From: Otatea glauca
Lineage: Eukaryota > Streptophyta > Magnoliopsida > Poales > Poaceae
Assembly (NCBI GenBank): GCA_036346275.1
Contig: CM070720.1
Location: 9,029,278-9,093,277, forward strand
Direction: 5' to 3'
DNA length: 64,000 bases
The notes under the pieces are model-generated. The model was not told the origin of the DNA. It did not search any database and worked only from the letters and a program-made list of their open reading frames with translations. The translations under genes and the position numbers were made by a program. This document shows positions 18,912 through 30,954 of this stretch, in pieces. Position 1 is the first letter of the stretch. Each line of letters starts with the position of its first letter.

Positions 18912-21692
18912 ATGCTCCACAGATGCCGCCTCCTCCGACCCCTCTCCTTCCTCCGGCGCCGCATCCACTCCTCCGCCCTACCCCACGCCGACGCCGCCAC
19001 CGACCCCACCCTTTTGGGTCGCCTCACCCGCCTCCTCCTCCTCCACCGCTTCCCCGCCGCCGCCCGACTCGTCTCATCCTCTCCACTCACCCCTGCCCTC
19101 CTCCACGCCTCCCTCCGTCGTGTCCGCCTCGACCCCGACGCCGCCCTCCACCTCTTCCGCCTCGCCCCCTCCCGCCCCTCCCTTCTCGCCCACGCGCAGC
19201 TCCTTCACATCCTCGCTCTTGCTCGCCGCTTTCCAGACGCCCGCGCCCTCCTCGCCTCCCTCCTCTCCGCCTGTCCCCTAACACCGCCTCTCTTCCCCCA
19301 CCTCATCGAGGTCTACAAAGACTTCTCCTTCTCCGCCGTCTCCTTCGACCTGCTCCTCCGCGCCCACGCCGATGCCGGCCAGCTCGCCCACGCCCTCCAC
19401 GTGTTCGACGAAATGAAAAAGGTTGGTTGCCGCTGCACCCTGCGGTCCTGCAACCGCCTGCTCAACAAGCTAGTGCAGACTGGGGATACGGGCACCGCTG
19501 TGTGCGTGTTTGAGCAGATGCGGAGCGCTGGGACACTGCCAGATGAATTCATGGTGGCGATCATGGCGAAGGCATACTGCAGGGACGGGAGGGTGGCTCA
19601 GGCAGTGGTGTTTGTGGAGGAGATGGAAGGTATGGGTGTTGAGGTGAACCTGGTGGCATATCATGCAGTGATGGATGGGTATTGTGGGGTGGGACAGTCT
19701 GAGAATGCGAGAAGGGTATTGGATTCGCTGCAGGGGAAGGGTTTGTCACCAAATGTGGTGACATATACCTTACTTGTGAAGGGGTATTGTAAGGAGGGTA
19801 GGATGGAGGAGGCTGAGAGGGTGGTGAGGGAGATCAAGGAAAATGAGAAGATTGTGGTTGACGAAGTTGCCTATGGTGCGGTGATCAATGGCTATTGCCA
19901 AAGGGGGAGAATGGAGGATGCAACTAGGGTAAGGGATGAGATGATGGATGCCGGGCTCCAGGTTAACTTGTTTATGTATAACACAATGATCAATGGATAT
20001 TGCAAGTTGGGGAGAATGGTGCAAGGACATAAGGTTTTACAGGAAATGGAAGATAGAGGGGTGACACCAGACAAATACAGTTACAATACTCTAGTAGCTG
20101 GGTATTGCAGAGAGGGTTCCATGAGCAAGGCATTTGAAATCTGTGATATGATGGTAAGGAATGGGTTCACAGGGACAGCATTAACGTATAATGCACTTTT
20201 GAAAGGTTTTTGCTCACTTGGTGCTATTGATGATGCGCTTAGGTTGTGGTTCTTGATGTTGAAGAGGGGTGTGGCGCCTAATGAAATCAGCTGTAGCATA
20301 TTGTTGGACGGTTTCTTCAATGCAGGTAAAACTGAGCAGGCCTTGAACCTTTGGAAGGAAACCTTAGCAAGGGGTTTAGCCAAAAATGTAATCACATTCA
20401 ACATAGTTATCAATGGGTTGTGTAAGATTGGGAGAATGGCTGAAGCAGAAGAGCTTCTTGATAGGATGAAGGAATGGAGATGTCTTCCTGATAGTTTAAC
20501 TTACAGAACATTGATTGATGGTTATTGTAAAATAGGTGACCTATGTAGAGCTACTCACATTATGAATGACATGGTACATTTAGGTTTTGCTCCTTCAGTC
20601 GAAATGTTCAATTCATTCATAACTGGACTCTTCGTAGCTAAGCAATGTGGCAAGGTGAATGATATCCTCGCTGAAATGAGTGAAAGGGGATTTTCTCCTA
20701 ATACAGTCACTTATGGAGCTCTGATAGCTGGATGGTGTAAAGAGGGAGAGCTGCATGAGGCCACTAAGCTGTATTTTGAAATGGTTGAGAAAGGTCTGAC
20801 TCCAAATCTGTTCATATGCAGTGCGTTAGTGAGCTGTTTCTACAGGAAGGGGAAGGTTGATGAGGCAAATTTGGTCCTGCAAAAACTTGTAGATACTGAC
20901 ATGATTCCAGAGTGCAGCTCAAGCACACATGGGATCGGTAAAGTAGCACATATCCTTAATACTGTTGCTGGTGGAAATCATCATTCTGCGAAAATCATGT
21001 GGAACATTGTTATTTTTGGGTTATGCAAATCGGGAAGGGTTGCAGATGCTAGAAATTTGTTCGAGGATCTACAGAGCAAGGGGTTTGTTCCTGATAATTT
21101 CACTTATTCTAGCCTCATCCATGGTTGTTCCGCTTCTGGGTTTGTTGATGTAGCTTTTGGTCTGAGGGATGCAATGTTGAGTGTTGGTCTCGCTCCAAAT
21201 ATTGTGACGTACAATTCTATCATCTATGGCCTCTGCAAGTCTGGGAAGCTATCAAGGGCAGTTAACCTTTTTAATAAGTTGCAGTCGAAGGGTATATCTC
21301 CTAATGCTATCACCTATAATACAGTAATTGATGGACATTGCAAGGATGGTAATACAACTGAAGCCTTTAAGTTGAAACAAAAGATGATAGAGGAAGGTAT
21401 TCAGCCTACCGTATTCACCTATTCTATACTGATCCATGGTCTCTGTACTCAAGGGTATATGGAAGAAGCAAACAAACTTCTGGAGCAAATGATTGAGGAT
21501 AATGTAGATCCAAATTATATTACATATTGGACACTGATTCAAGGTTACATTAGATGTGGTAATATGAAAGAGATTTCAAAGTTTTACAATGAGATGCATA
21601 TCCGGGGACTTCTTCCCCCCATTTGCACTGGACATGTAAAACAAGCAGATCCTGTTGCTGTAAATAGCCAGAATGGAAAAATACATGTGTGA
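18912..21692 (+). CDS. P-class pentatricopeptide repeat (PPR) protein, intronless, probably organellar
   Basis: The uninterrupted frame encodes 926 residues from the ATG at 18912. The N-terminus MLHRCRLLRPLSFLRRRIHS is Arg-rich with no acidic residues, as in mitochondrial presequences. From about residue 140 to the end I count roughly 21 tandem 35-residue P-type motifs of the form YN-LI-GYCK-GR-EA--L--M---G--PN--T, with one longer insertion before the sixteenth (about 20900-20990). P-class PPR proteins bind organellar RNA and act in processing, stability or translation. There is no DYW, E or SMR tail. An in-frame ATG at 18741 would add 57 residues but lies in a dispersed repeat, so I prefer 18912. 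The 5' third is very GC-rich and the 3' part AT-rich, the usual grass gradient. It resembles the Arabidopsis At1g19290 type from memory only. Confidence 0.95.
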   Translation: MLHRCRLLRPLSFLRRRIHSSALPHADAATDPTLLGRLTRLLLLHRFPAAARLVSSSPLTPALLHASLRRVRLDPDAALHLFRLAPSRPSLLAHAQLLHILALARRFPDARALLASLLSACPLTPPLFPHLIEVYKDFSFSAVSFDLLLRAHADAGQLAHALHVFDEMKKVGCRCTLRSCNRLLNKLVQTGDTGTAVCVFEQMRSAGTLPDEFMVAIMAKAYCRDGRVAQAVVFVEEMEGMGVEVNLVAYHAVMDGYCGVGQSENARRVLDSLQGKGLSPNVVTYTLLVKGYCKEGRMEEAERVVREIKENEKIVVDEVAYGAVINGYCQRGRMEDATRVRDEMMDAGLQVNLFMYNTMINGYCKLGRMVQGHKVLQEMEDRGVTPDKYSYNTLVAGYCREGSMSKAFEICDMMVRNGFTGTALTYNALLKGFCSLGAIDDALRLWFLMLKRGVAPNEISCSILLDGFFNAGKTEQALNLWKETLARGLAKNVITFNIVINGLCKIGRMAEAEELLDRMKEWRCLPDSLTYRTLIDGYCKIGDLCRATHIMNDMVHLGFAPSVEMFNSFITGLFVAKQCGKVNDILAEMSERGFSPNTVTYGALIAGWCKEGELHEATKLYFEMVEKGLTPNLFICSALVSCFYRKGKVDEANLVLQKLVDTDMIPECSSSTHGIGKVAHILNTVAGGNHHSAKIMWNIVIFGLCKSGRVADARNLFEDLQSKGFVPDNFTYSSLIHGCSASGFVDVAFGLRDAMLSVGLAPNIVTYNSIIYGLCKSGKLSRAVNLFNKLQSKGISPNAITYNTVIDGHCKDGNTTEAFKLKQKMIEEGIQPTVFTYSILIHGLCTQGYMEEANKLLEQMIEDNVDPNYITYWTLIQGYIRCGNMKEISKFYNEMHIRGLLPPICTGHVKQADPVAVNSQNGKIHV

Positions 21693-23123
21693 AGATGTAC
21701 AGCCAGTGCTAACACATTCTTTGCATATTTATTTTTCTTACGTGGAAGATGCTGGTCACTTCACAAGGCTCCATTTCTATCCTGAGATGGATCGGTAAGT
21801 TATCTTCACCTGGTGGTCTTGCATATCACTTCTATAATTTTAGCCTGATATGTTCATTTATTGTTTATTTTTATTTCTCAAATAAGATTAGGTAGTGTTG
21901 TCGTTTCAGTACCAGCTTTTTATATTATTTAAAAAACCTGATTAGCTTCAAAGTTCAAAGTCAATCTACTGAAAATATGTTTTCTATTTTTTCCTTTGCC
22001 ACATGGTTCCTCTCTTCCTACATCAGTGGAACTCTTCTTTCTGCATTTTTTTTTTATATTCCAGACTTGCAGTAGCGTGCATACCATTCCTCATTTTTTC
22101 CCCTATCCATTGGTTTTGTATTTCATCAAAGGAAGAGTTGCACCTGGGTTGAGGACATATGGCATAGAGGATTAGAGAGCCTAGCAGCATCCACAAAAGG
22201 GCTTGTTCAGTTTTTTTTATCACTAAGTAGTAAGTACATTGAATCCAGAAGTTTTCATGCCACTTGATTGTAAAGGAAGGTTAGCATCGAGATAAGAATG
22301 GATTAAAAGAATCTTTGCTTTCGCCAAGGAAGAAACAAAAGAGAAGTAATGGCAGTACAGTATGGCTTTCATAGAAACTCTATTATAATGATTAACTAAT
22401 TTAAACGTTTGAAGATACAAGTCAATCGAGGTGCATACTGGCTTTATTTTATTTTTATTAGGTCACGTCTCATAAAGTTCTGAAAAAGTGGTGGACAAAC
22501 ATGCCAACTTTTCCAGTCAATAAGATGAAGGCAACACTTTTTCCTACCATAATTAAGAGTCTTTAACATGGTGCTCCTGGATGATGGGATTAGTCAATTA
22601 GACCTATCTAAAGTTTACCTAGTACATTTCAGGTCAGTTCGGAACTTATGTAAATTTCATCTTGTATTCTCCAGGATTTTGGCAGAGAAGAAGCGATGAA
22701 ATTATTTATAAACTACAAGCACAATGGATTTAATTTGAAAGACTTGTGAAAATCTTATCATGCTACAATTGAAGGTCTCATGGTAAATTTCAGTTCCTTT
22801 TCAATTGTTATATGCTTGTGACAAGCTTACATTTGCTTGCAAATATGAACCAGGGTACAACTTTCCAGTTATGAACTTACAATATTTTAATTTTGGAATC
22901 TTTTGCTGTTTTCATACTTGAATCATATGGAATACAGTGAAGGAATAAAACCATAGTTCGGAGCCTTGATGAAGTAAATCACTTGCACTAATACATATAA
23001 GACAGTGCAATGTTGAAATGTGTTGCCATTTGAGTTGTAGTTTGACAAATGTGAGATGTGATGAATTATTTTTAAACTGAGTTTTGATACCATCCTATGT
23101 GTACGTGCATGTGATGGGAAATA
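21693..23123. other. 3' UTR and downstream region of the PPR gene
   Basis: AT-rich and without ORFs. Several GT/AG-bounded stretches could be spliced 3' UTR introns, but none can be fixed from sequence alone. No TE terminus is seen before 23124. Confidence 0.4.
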
Positions 23124-23160
23124 TCTATACTAATATAAAACACACAAGGTTTCAAAAGAG
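23124..23160 (+). mobile_element. Helitron 5' terminus
   Basis: TCTATACTAATATAAAACAC begins directly after an A, the classic plant Helitron 5' end (TC, with A before and T expected after the element). No matching CTRR end with hairpin was located downstream, so the extent is unknown. It may include the gypsy fragment that follows. Confidence 0.6.
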
Positions 23161-24039
23161 GCATTATATGGAAAGAATTTACTTGGCAGATCTGGAGCAT
23201 CTTGACCTTCCATCACTCATATCAGAAGGCTGAAATTTAAAGTTGTTCCCTACCCCCCTAAATCATGCCTTGTGTTTAATTCTGTTAATTAGCCAAATCA
23301 ATTCCCATACCTCTCCAGCAGGTTAACTACCCAACCATCCCTCTCTTCTCTTCCAACCTCCATCCCTCCCTCATTCTGACCTCCATCCCGACCCTGGCCT
23401 AGTGCTCCCCCTCTCGCTTTGTCATGGGCAGAGGAAGAGCGAAGGCAGTAGTTGTGAGAGGTGGCTGGCCGTGGCCTTAACCTCCTGCCGTGCCACAGGG
23501 AAGCTGTGATGAGGCTGCCTTGCTGCAGGTGCAAGGCACACGTCCTGAGCTAGGAGATGCGAGTTGGGGCAATTTTCTCTTCATTCCTTCTCATAGCATG
23601 TGCCTGATCTCTTTATATAGAGATGGGCCCTAACAATCTTTAGCTAAACATAGTAACTAATCTCTAGATAACTTAAAGATCAAGAAACAATCCTAACAAA
23701 AGGAAATACTCGATATTCTTAACTTAAGATAAGAGGCTATCTATTTCCATCCTAAACAATGCAGAGTCCTAATTATATACGAAACCAACTGAACAAACGA
23801 AACAAACTGAATTGAAAACCAATGCAACAGAAATAGATAAGCAATGTTCTAAATAACGGTAAACGGTGAATGAAAGGTCATCCCACTTTTTAGTGTTTAT
23901 ATGGTAGCAGCCTTGTAAATAGTCTTGTAAACGGTTTCACTATTTAAAATTCAAAGAAATATATACACGTGTTTGTAGTAACAAAATAAGCATCTAATTT
24001 ATCTTCTTTCATGCATATAGAATGGAACTACCAGGCTAT
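23161..24039. other. non-coding, possibly LTR-derived
   Basis: 23580-23850 contains a TATA-like CTTTATATAGAG and an AACAGAAATAGATAAG word that recurs at 25833-25852 beside the gypsy fragment. This suggests LTR or UTR sequence of that element. Boundaries cannot be set. Confidence 0.35.
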
Positions 24040-25856
24040 CAGTAATTGTCCACATCAGTTAGGCCATCGAATTTGCACCAAAGAAGCACTTGGATCTTTT
24101 GAGCAAAGTTAGTGACGTTGAAGAGCTCGAAAGACTATATGGACATGGCCCAAGTGCTCGGACCACGACGGGCTGTATATTAAAATGTCATCAAAGAAGA
24201 CCAGAACAAACCGTAGAAGGAAAGGGCGAAGAACTTCATTCATCAATACTTGAAAAGTTGCTAGCGCATTAGTGAGATCGAAGGGCATGACCAAGAACTC
24301 AAAAAGACTGAGATGGGTGCGGAAGGCGGTCTTCTCAATATCAGCTGGATGCATCAAAACCTGATGATAACCGGACTGTAAATCGAGCTTGGTGAAGAAT
24401 TGGGCCCCGTGCAGTTCATCCAGGAGCTCATCAACAACGGAATAGGAAATTTGTCCTTGATAGTGCGGGAATTAAGGGCCCGATAATCAACGCACAAACG
24501 CTAAGAGCCATCATGCTTCTTGACCAGTAGTACCGGTGAGGAGAAGGCCGAGGAGTTCTTGCAGATCACACCCCTTGTTGAAGCATCTCTGTGCACTGTC
24601 GTTCAAGCTCATCTTTCTGCAATTGGGCGTAACGATGTGGGCGAACTGCAATGGCCTCAGTGCCAGGCTTGAGATGAATGCAATGGCACCGTTCACGATG
24701 AGGAGGAAGGTCGTACGGCTCGGCGAACAAGCTTCTAAACTCCTCCAAAAGAGCATCCATGAGATCCTGACCGTCGCAAGCATGAAGGGACGTGGCTTGG
24801 GAAGTTGCTGGTAGCCCGTGCCAAGTAACTTGAAGCCCCATGCGCGTGAAGGACATTGTCATCTTGGTGAAGTCCCAAACAATGGGGCCAAGAGTGCCCA
24901 GCCATTGTATGTCGAGGATGACATCAAAGCCAGCAAGGGGGATTGCGTAGCAATCTAGATGAAAGCGTTCACTAGCGATCTCCAAGGGTATGGCAGGGCA
25001 GAAGCCAAAACTAGTGACAATGGTCGCCGTTCGCCACTGTGACCCGAAGGTCCGGTCTGGTTTGGAGAGCGACGCCCATGGCCACCATAACACTCTTCGC
25101 AAGGAAGTTATGAGTGGAGCTGGAGTCAAGTAAGGTGATGAAGGACCGGTCACCAATGAGAACCACCAGGCACATGGTCTGGCCTGATCTGGGAATAATC
25201 CTTGACTTGTCAAGGCCACCAAAGAAATAGCAGACGCTCCATTGGGAAAGTCGGCCTCCGTGTTCAGATCATCCCTAGGTTCAAGGGACAGATCGATTTC
25301 CAACACGAAGAGCTTCTTGCAGTGGTGGCCAAGAGCGGATTTGTCTTTGCAGTGGAAACAGAATCCTTCCGGTGTTGATCCAATTCAGGTGGCGATAAGA
25401 AGCGGCGGGGAGGAGCGCCCGAGTCGCAGGATCTTGTCGGCATAGGGGCGGGCGTCGATGAGGAGCTCTCACCGAGCTGGTCAGCCCGCCGGCTGAAGTG
25501 GCGCCATGCACAGAACCAATGCGCCATGGTCAGCGAGAGGGAGCCACTAGAGGTGTGGCTAGACGAGGTGGCGCTCGAAGGTGTGGGCCAAACTCATGGC
25601 TGCCTCGAGCGTTAGGGGAGCTTGGAGCTCCATGTCGGACTGGAGCGGCTCGCCCAAGCCAGCGGTGAAGAGTTGGATCTGTTGTGTTTCTGCGAGGGGT
25701 TCGGCTCGGCAGAGCAGAGCAAGGAATTGCTCCGAGAAGGCTGCCACCATGGAGCTTCACCGTAGCACCGTTATCTCTCCAAGGGGGTTGCTGCGCAAGG
25801 GGGGACTGAAGCGGGCGTTGACTGAAACTAATGCAATAGAAATAGATAAGGCTTAG
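24040..25856 (-). pseudogene. Ty3/gypsy chromovirus-like gag-pol fragment
   Basis: On the minus strand, 25530-25760 gives a gag C-terminus (LLCRAEPLAETQQIQLFTAGLGEP style). About 25305-25350 gives the Cys/His knuckle CFHCKDKSALGHHC. About 25100-25160 gives a retropepsin loop in a shifted frame. 24566-24960 gives FDVILDIQWLGTLGPI and then the RT entry region. 24109-24357 gives LVFFDDILIYSPSW, the RT catalytic Asp pair. Domains sit in different frames, and the RT is cut soon after the YVDD-equivalent near 24040; RNase H and integrase are missing. It is a dead fragment, unrelated in type to the two Tat elements. Confidence 0.8.
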
Positions 25857-27821
25857 CGGCCAACTTGATCTACATGGGGGTTAGTTGCGCTGGTTGGCTT
25901 GCGCCTCTTGGTGTATACTATGTCCCACATGACACGCTTGCTCTAGTGACCTCGCCTCCTCTCCCTAGATTCGGCAACCATGCCCCTGTTTCCTCCTCTA
26001 CCTAGCACCGACGACTGAGCCCGGTATCGTTTCCTCTCCTTGGCACCAGCATCCACAGCCGTCCTTGCTTCCCTCGTTGTCGGGTACTTTGCCACTAGGC
26101 CGTTCTCTTGTAGTCTTGTGTATAGGGAAGGATTTGACTGCCAATCTCCTCTATCGCATGAATCACCATGGGCGCCAGGCGCTGGCCCTTTCTTTTGCAG
26201 ACCCAGTCACACAATTGAGAGGATCGTTCCCTTCTTTTCCAAACCCGTCACACAATTGAGAGGATTTTTGGGAAATTTCCTTTTGGCTAGGTGTAATTTG
26301 GGTTATTTGTTCTGCCATAAATTGTAGGAAACTGTTATTTGCGCACTTTGGAATAATCCTAACTCTGGACTGATTCAGATTGTTATATACTTCAATCCTA
26401 GCTCTGTACTGATTCAGATGATTGTATACTTCAATCCTAACTCTAGATTGATTCAGATTGTTGTATACTTCACTATGGAATTTATTTTGTGGAATCAGCT
26501 AGATTTAAATTGTGTCGTCGGTTTCATATTATGGAACAATCTTAACTATGGAATGTTGTTACAGGCAAGAGACTACAGGCTGTTGTGACTGGAGGCCATC
26601 AATAGAGTCAATTGTCAGAGGAAGGATGCTGCTGAGACCAAATGAAAATGAAGGCAACACCATGGAGAAGTCAAAGGTGGCAGCCCGGTGTAGCCTAATT
26701 GGCTCTCTGCATAGAGGTGTGCCATATTGTATTGGTGGATGTTTTTTCTTTTATTTTACTAAGATATAGCCAACTGATATTTGAGAGGTGTTCAATTTGG
26801 TAAATTTGTTACATTTTCATTATTCGCAATAATTCATTGGTAGATTGGTTTTGTTTTAGGGAAAATTTCAAATTAAATGTCCCATGGGCCCCTGGACCAC
26901 ATCCTGGTGAGGTTCCTTGATGTTCAATGTTTTCCTACATGCCCATGAATTCTGAAGTCTCACTGAAGGAATCGGTCTGGCCATTGATCAGGGAATACGG
27001 ACACAGCATTTGCACCTGTTGCAGCTCATGCGGTGGAGCTAAGATCAGCTTGTACTCGACATGACAAAGGCTTTGGGTTTGCCTCTTGATTGCAATGTCA
27101 TTGTTAGTGAGTAGCCCCATTTCTCACAGAAATCTAGAACAATCACTGAAGCTTATGCTGTGAAAATATTCTGCTGGACCATGGATTTACATGGTTTTTG
27201 TAGAAATTACCAGTACAGTTACAGACAATAAGGACATTAATTTCAGATGTTAAGAAACGCAGCCTATTTCTCTGTTACAATTTGTCATCCCACTTCAATT
27301 TAACTGTGTGTTATATTTCTAAATTCCAATCAGATTTCATATGGTTGCATGAAAACATTTTCATGCTTTTATTTTGGGTATCAAATCGGGCATAGAAATT
27401 CTGAAAAGAATTGTAGATGTACTTTTGAAATTACTCATACTTATATATAAAATTCCAAGTTCATACTCATTCCATATTGGGAGTAACAAAAATGAGAAAT
27501 TTCTAACAAATGATAAATCAAAAAAAGAAAAAAGGAAGACAAATGTTGCTATTCATAGCAAACTTATCTTTTTTGTTTCTTCTAACCTACTTTTAGTTTG
27601 AACTACAAATTTTAAAGGGTGATATAACACACCATAAATTACATTTAGAAATTCCTTTGGAATTTTTTATATTGATTTGAGGGACAAACCAAAAATTTGT
27701 GCACTAGATATTTAACCTGCATCCACTGGTTTTTATTGGCTATCCGATTGCTTTCAATAATCCCTGACGAAGGTTTCCCTGTTGGTACTAATGCCATGAC
27801 AGTCTTCCAAAAAAAAAAGAA
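25857..27821. other. non-coding stretch
   Basis: No supported gene. It contains the 39 bp triplicate at 26355-26471 and a shorter direct repeat of TCACACAATTGAGAGGAT at about 26208 and 26249. The minus-strand frame 26935-27120 is short and has no recognisable domain. Confidence 0.45.
26355..26471. repeat. 39 bp tandem repeat, three copies
   Basis: The unit AATCCTAACTCTGGACTGAT... runs 26355-26393, 26394-26432 and 26433-26471, with a few substitutions and no indels. Confidence 0.9.
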
Positions 27822-29212
27822 GAGTAAATTACATGGCAGGTCATCAAACTTGTAGTGCTGGTCCATCTGGGTCAATGTACTTTGGAATTGTATGTTTGGG
27901 TCACTAAAGTCGTTTAAGTGGGTCATCAAGAGGTCCTGCCCAGTCTGGCAACTAAAGCTGTGGTGGCACCCCACCTGGTACAACATCCGGACTTGGGAGA
28001 AAAGTCCCTACTCAGCTAAATGATTTGGACCCACTTGTCCCTGACTCAATCATTGCTTTCCTCTTTAGAAAGAAATATTCGAAGATGGGACCAATCTGTC
28101 ATCGAGAGAAGGGAAAGGTAGAGAGAATTGTCTCCTTCCTCTTTGGAATAGGGACGTTGTGGAGGAAGATTGGGGCCATTCGGGTTGGGATGGACAGCGG
28201 TTGATAAGTGGCCTCAGGGCTCCATGATTGGGAAATACGAAAAGCAAGTGGTACGAGGGACCCAATGAAGTTTGTGGTTTGGGGTGCAGCACGCCGGAGA
28301 CATGCTGGCAGTGAGCAGAGCCACAACAGCAGTTTGGGTAATGGCAATGGTGGTGCTACAATTGGTGGGAGTGACAAGTGAGTGTGTCAAAAGATAGAGG
28401 GGGAAGATAGGATGCTTGGGTGCAAGTTAATTGAAAGGATGTTCACCTATGACGAAGAACGGTGCTGGCGAATTTGGCCAGAGGTGGAGAAGAAGGAATG
28501 GCCAATTTGCCTTGCTGCTAGCAAAGAAACTAAATTAAATGGTGGAGTGGATGAGTAAGAGGTTGAACACTCTTGTCACGCGAACAGCATTGCAAAACTC
28601 TCATCGATGGTGGAGATCCAATCATTCAGGATGCATTTTGCGGCTTGTCTGTCCCAAGCATGGCTTGATGTACAACATGAGGTCCTCACGAAAGATACAC
28701 ACCATGGGCGAGTATGAGTTGGCAAAGATGGGACTCTGAGTGTGGCGTCATTAGCTCGACCTTGTCGGTGAGGTGCTGCACCTTGAGTTTATGGTAGACA
28801 TTGACGATGGTGCGAAGCCGACATATTGCCTGCTGAGCACCTCATTGCCAATGGTGATGCCGATGATGCGTGTTGAGGGGTAGTAGGACTGCACATTCTT
28901 GTTGAGCCGGTCCATGGCCGTGCTTGGGTTGACGTGGTGGCCATATCCTTGAGATGCTCGTTGGGATGGCAGAAGAAGAATGTAAAAAGGAAACGGGGAA
29001 GAAAGAAAGAAAACGGAATAACAAAGTGCCATGTCAACATGTTGCACCACATAGGGTGCCACGCCACCGTGAGTTGCCTGCCTGGCAAGTTAGGACCTAC
29101 TGATGGCCCACTTAAACCACTTTAATGACCTAAACGTGCAATTGCTATGTACGATGACCTTACCAAGATGAACCAATGCTACAAGTGCGATAAACTGCTA
29201 TGTAATTTACTC
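27822..29212. mobile_element. Pack-MULE with about 170 bp terminal inverted repeats
   Basis: The left end GAGTAAATTACATGGCAGGTCATC and the right end, read on the minus strand, GAGTAAATTACATAGCAG... pair over roughly 170 bp, through GTTTAAGTGGG and AGGTCCT words to GGTGGC-CACCC. Long TIRs without a transposase and with captured gene sequence inside define a Pack-MULE. The flanks are A-rich on both sides, so the expected 9 bp duplication cannot be judged (AAAAAAGAA versus AAAAATAAA). Confidence 0.78.
28745..28965 (-). pseudogene. captured GH17 (beta-1,3-glucanase) fragment inside the Pack-MULE
   Basis: On the minus strand, MDRLNKNVQSYYPSTRIIG and ITIGNEVL match the GH17 core, where the Glu of VGNEVL is the proton donor. 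After a one-base frame change near 28820 the sequence continues as RTIVNVYHKLKV and LTDKVELMTP, which is the next GH17 segment. Only about 70 residues of the catalytic domain are present, with a break, so it is not an enzyme gene. The upstream sequence 28100-28380 may be another captured piece but is not recognised. Confidence 0.75.
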
Positions 29213-30954
29213 AAAAATAAAAATAAAAAATCCATGAAATTATAACAAGGTCATGTGAATCAAGCTTACGTTAACTCTTTCCTATCAAATGGTTTAAATT
29301 CCCAAGAAAAGCTATATTTCTTAATCGTGCTTCTCCTATAACATATATATGAATTATTGTGTTCATTTGGATGATGGGAAACATGATCAGATTGGCTTTA
29401 GAAATGTGATTATGTGCAAATTATGAGCAAATTATTTATGACCATTGACATTTTGAAGTCAATTAACTTGTATACATGCTATTAGTTTATTAATTGGCTG
29501 TTTAGTGCTACCGCACGCATGCACACATGATTGAACACCAGGTGTCACTAAATGCTGAAGATAACTGCTCTAACATGGTAGTGGTGGACTGCTGCTATAC
29601 ATAATTACATATAAACGCTAAACTGATCGAGGCATTGTCAACTCTTCTTTTGTGATACCCATATCGAGTGATTTTCGTGCATTAGATGAAAGGTTGGGTA
29701 ACGCAAGATATGGATAGTGCCAAAAGATCAAAATTCTGAGTCGATTTTGGTGTCGATAGCATGATGTTTACTCTGTATGTTTTCTCTAGTCATTGAATCT
29801 CCAGGTGCTTCTAACATCAGCGCCATTTCTGAACTTCTTCTGTCCTTGTAGTCTTGCTGACATCATGCTGTTGATGATTAGATTTCCTAGTGATCACTTC
29901 ACATCACTGCCATGTCTATAATATAGGAAACTGAAGCTAAGCTACTATTTTTTTCTGAATTTATTTCTTTCTTGCAAATGTTATCATATCAATATAATTT
30001 GTTCTGACCTGGACTCGATACGATTATCTTGCAAAAAAGGATGTAATCGGTAAAATTTTATGTGGAGCATCCAAACTATATAGCTTTTAAAGCTTTTTTT
30101 GTAATGATATTATTGGTCCTTGCACATCTCTATTGATGGTGCTATCTAATCGAAATGAATTCTTGGAATGCCTTAAAGTTTTGCCGTTGTTATTTTCTGG
30201 TAACGTTGATGGAATGTTTTATAATGATAAACAGTAAGAATGTTGGCTAATATGTTTTTGGTGATGCTCTTTTGTGTTTTTTTTCTTCTCTGGAATGTTG
30301 ATACTACCTTCTCAAAAAAATTTGGTTCAATGATATTTTCCCACTGTACCCTATTTTCAGGTAAAGAATATTAATTACCTGATATAATCTGATGGTATTT
30401 ACTTGTTATTTGTGAAGCACAGTTTAAGAAGAATCTTTCCTTGATCAAGCAGGGCTCATCAGTTAAGAATATTATATATTAGGCCATCTGCAATGTTGTG
30501 ATTTAGCTGGTCCAATAGACTGATTTGGGTCATGGGAATCGATTCAATACACAGAACGTTTTCGATCCCAATCAAAACACTAGCGAGCCGACGCAAACTT
30601 TGAATCCGGATCCTATATAATAAAATAATGTTTTCTACTAGCTAGATAGCTGATGCATTAATGAATCAGCCTCCTCATCCCTCAGTCCCAGCAGCTCGAG
30701 GTCTCAGCTGTCATGGTGGAACAAGAACTGCATTTTCTCTTATTGGGCTAAAAGCAAGGGAGGGGAAAATCTTGTTGATTTCTTCCTGGTTGATGCAGGA
30801 ATGGAGGGGTCAAAGGGAGTTGTGGCTTAGCTTTGGCGCAGATCTTGAGTGTTCCTGCAGACACAGCCCCAAATCCCGACGAATCAGATCAAAGCCAAAG
30901 GAGTTTAGATCAGATCGAGCAAAAGGAAAAAGAAAGAAAAGAGGCGTTGGCAGT
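29213..30954. other. non-coding stretch
   Basis: AT-rich with no supported gene. The plus-strand frame 30661-31071 overlaps the RanBP1-like fragment antisense and has no domain. Confidence 0.4.

Noticed and set aside
18745..19513. Overlapping Pro/Ser-rich plus-strand frames at the PPR 5' end
   Set aside because: They are alternative frames of GC-rich coding DNA; the 18912 frame continues through 21 PPR motifs.
28539..28739. Plus-strand 66-residue frame inside the Pack-MULE
   Set aside because: No domain, and the recognisable captured gene there is on the other strand.
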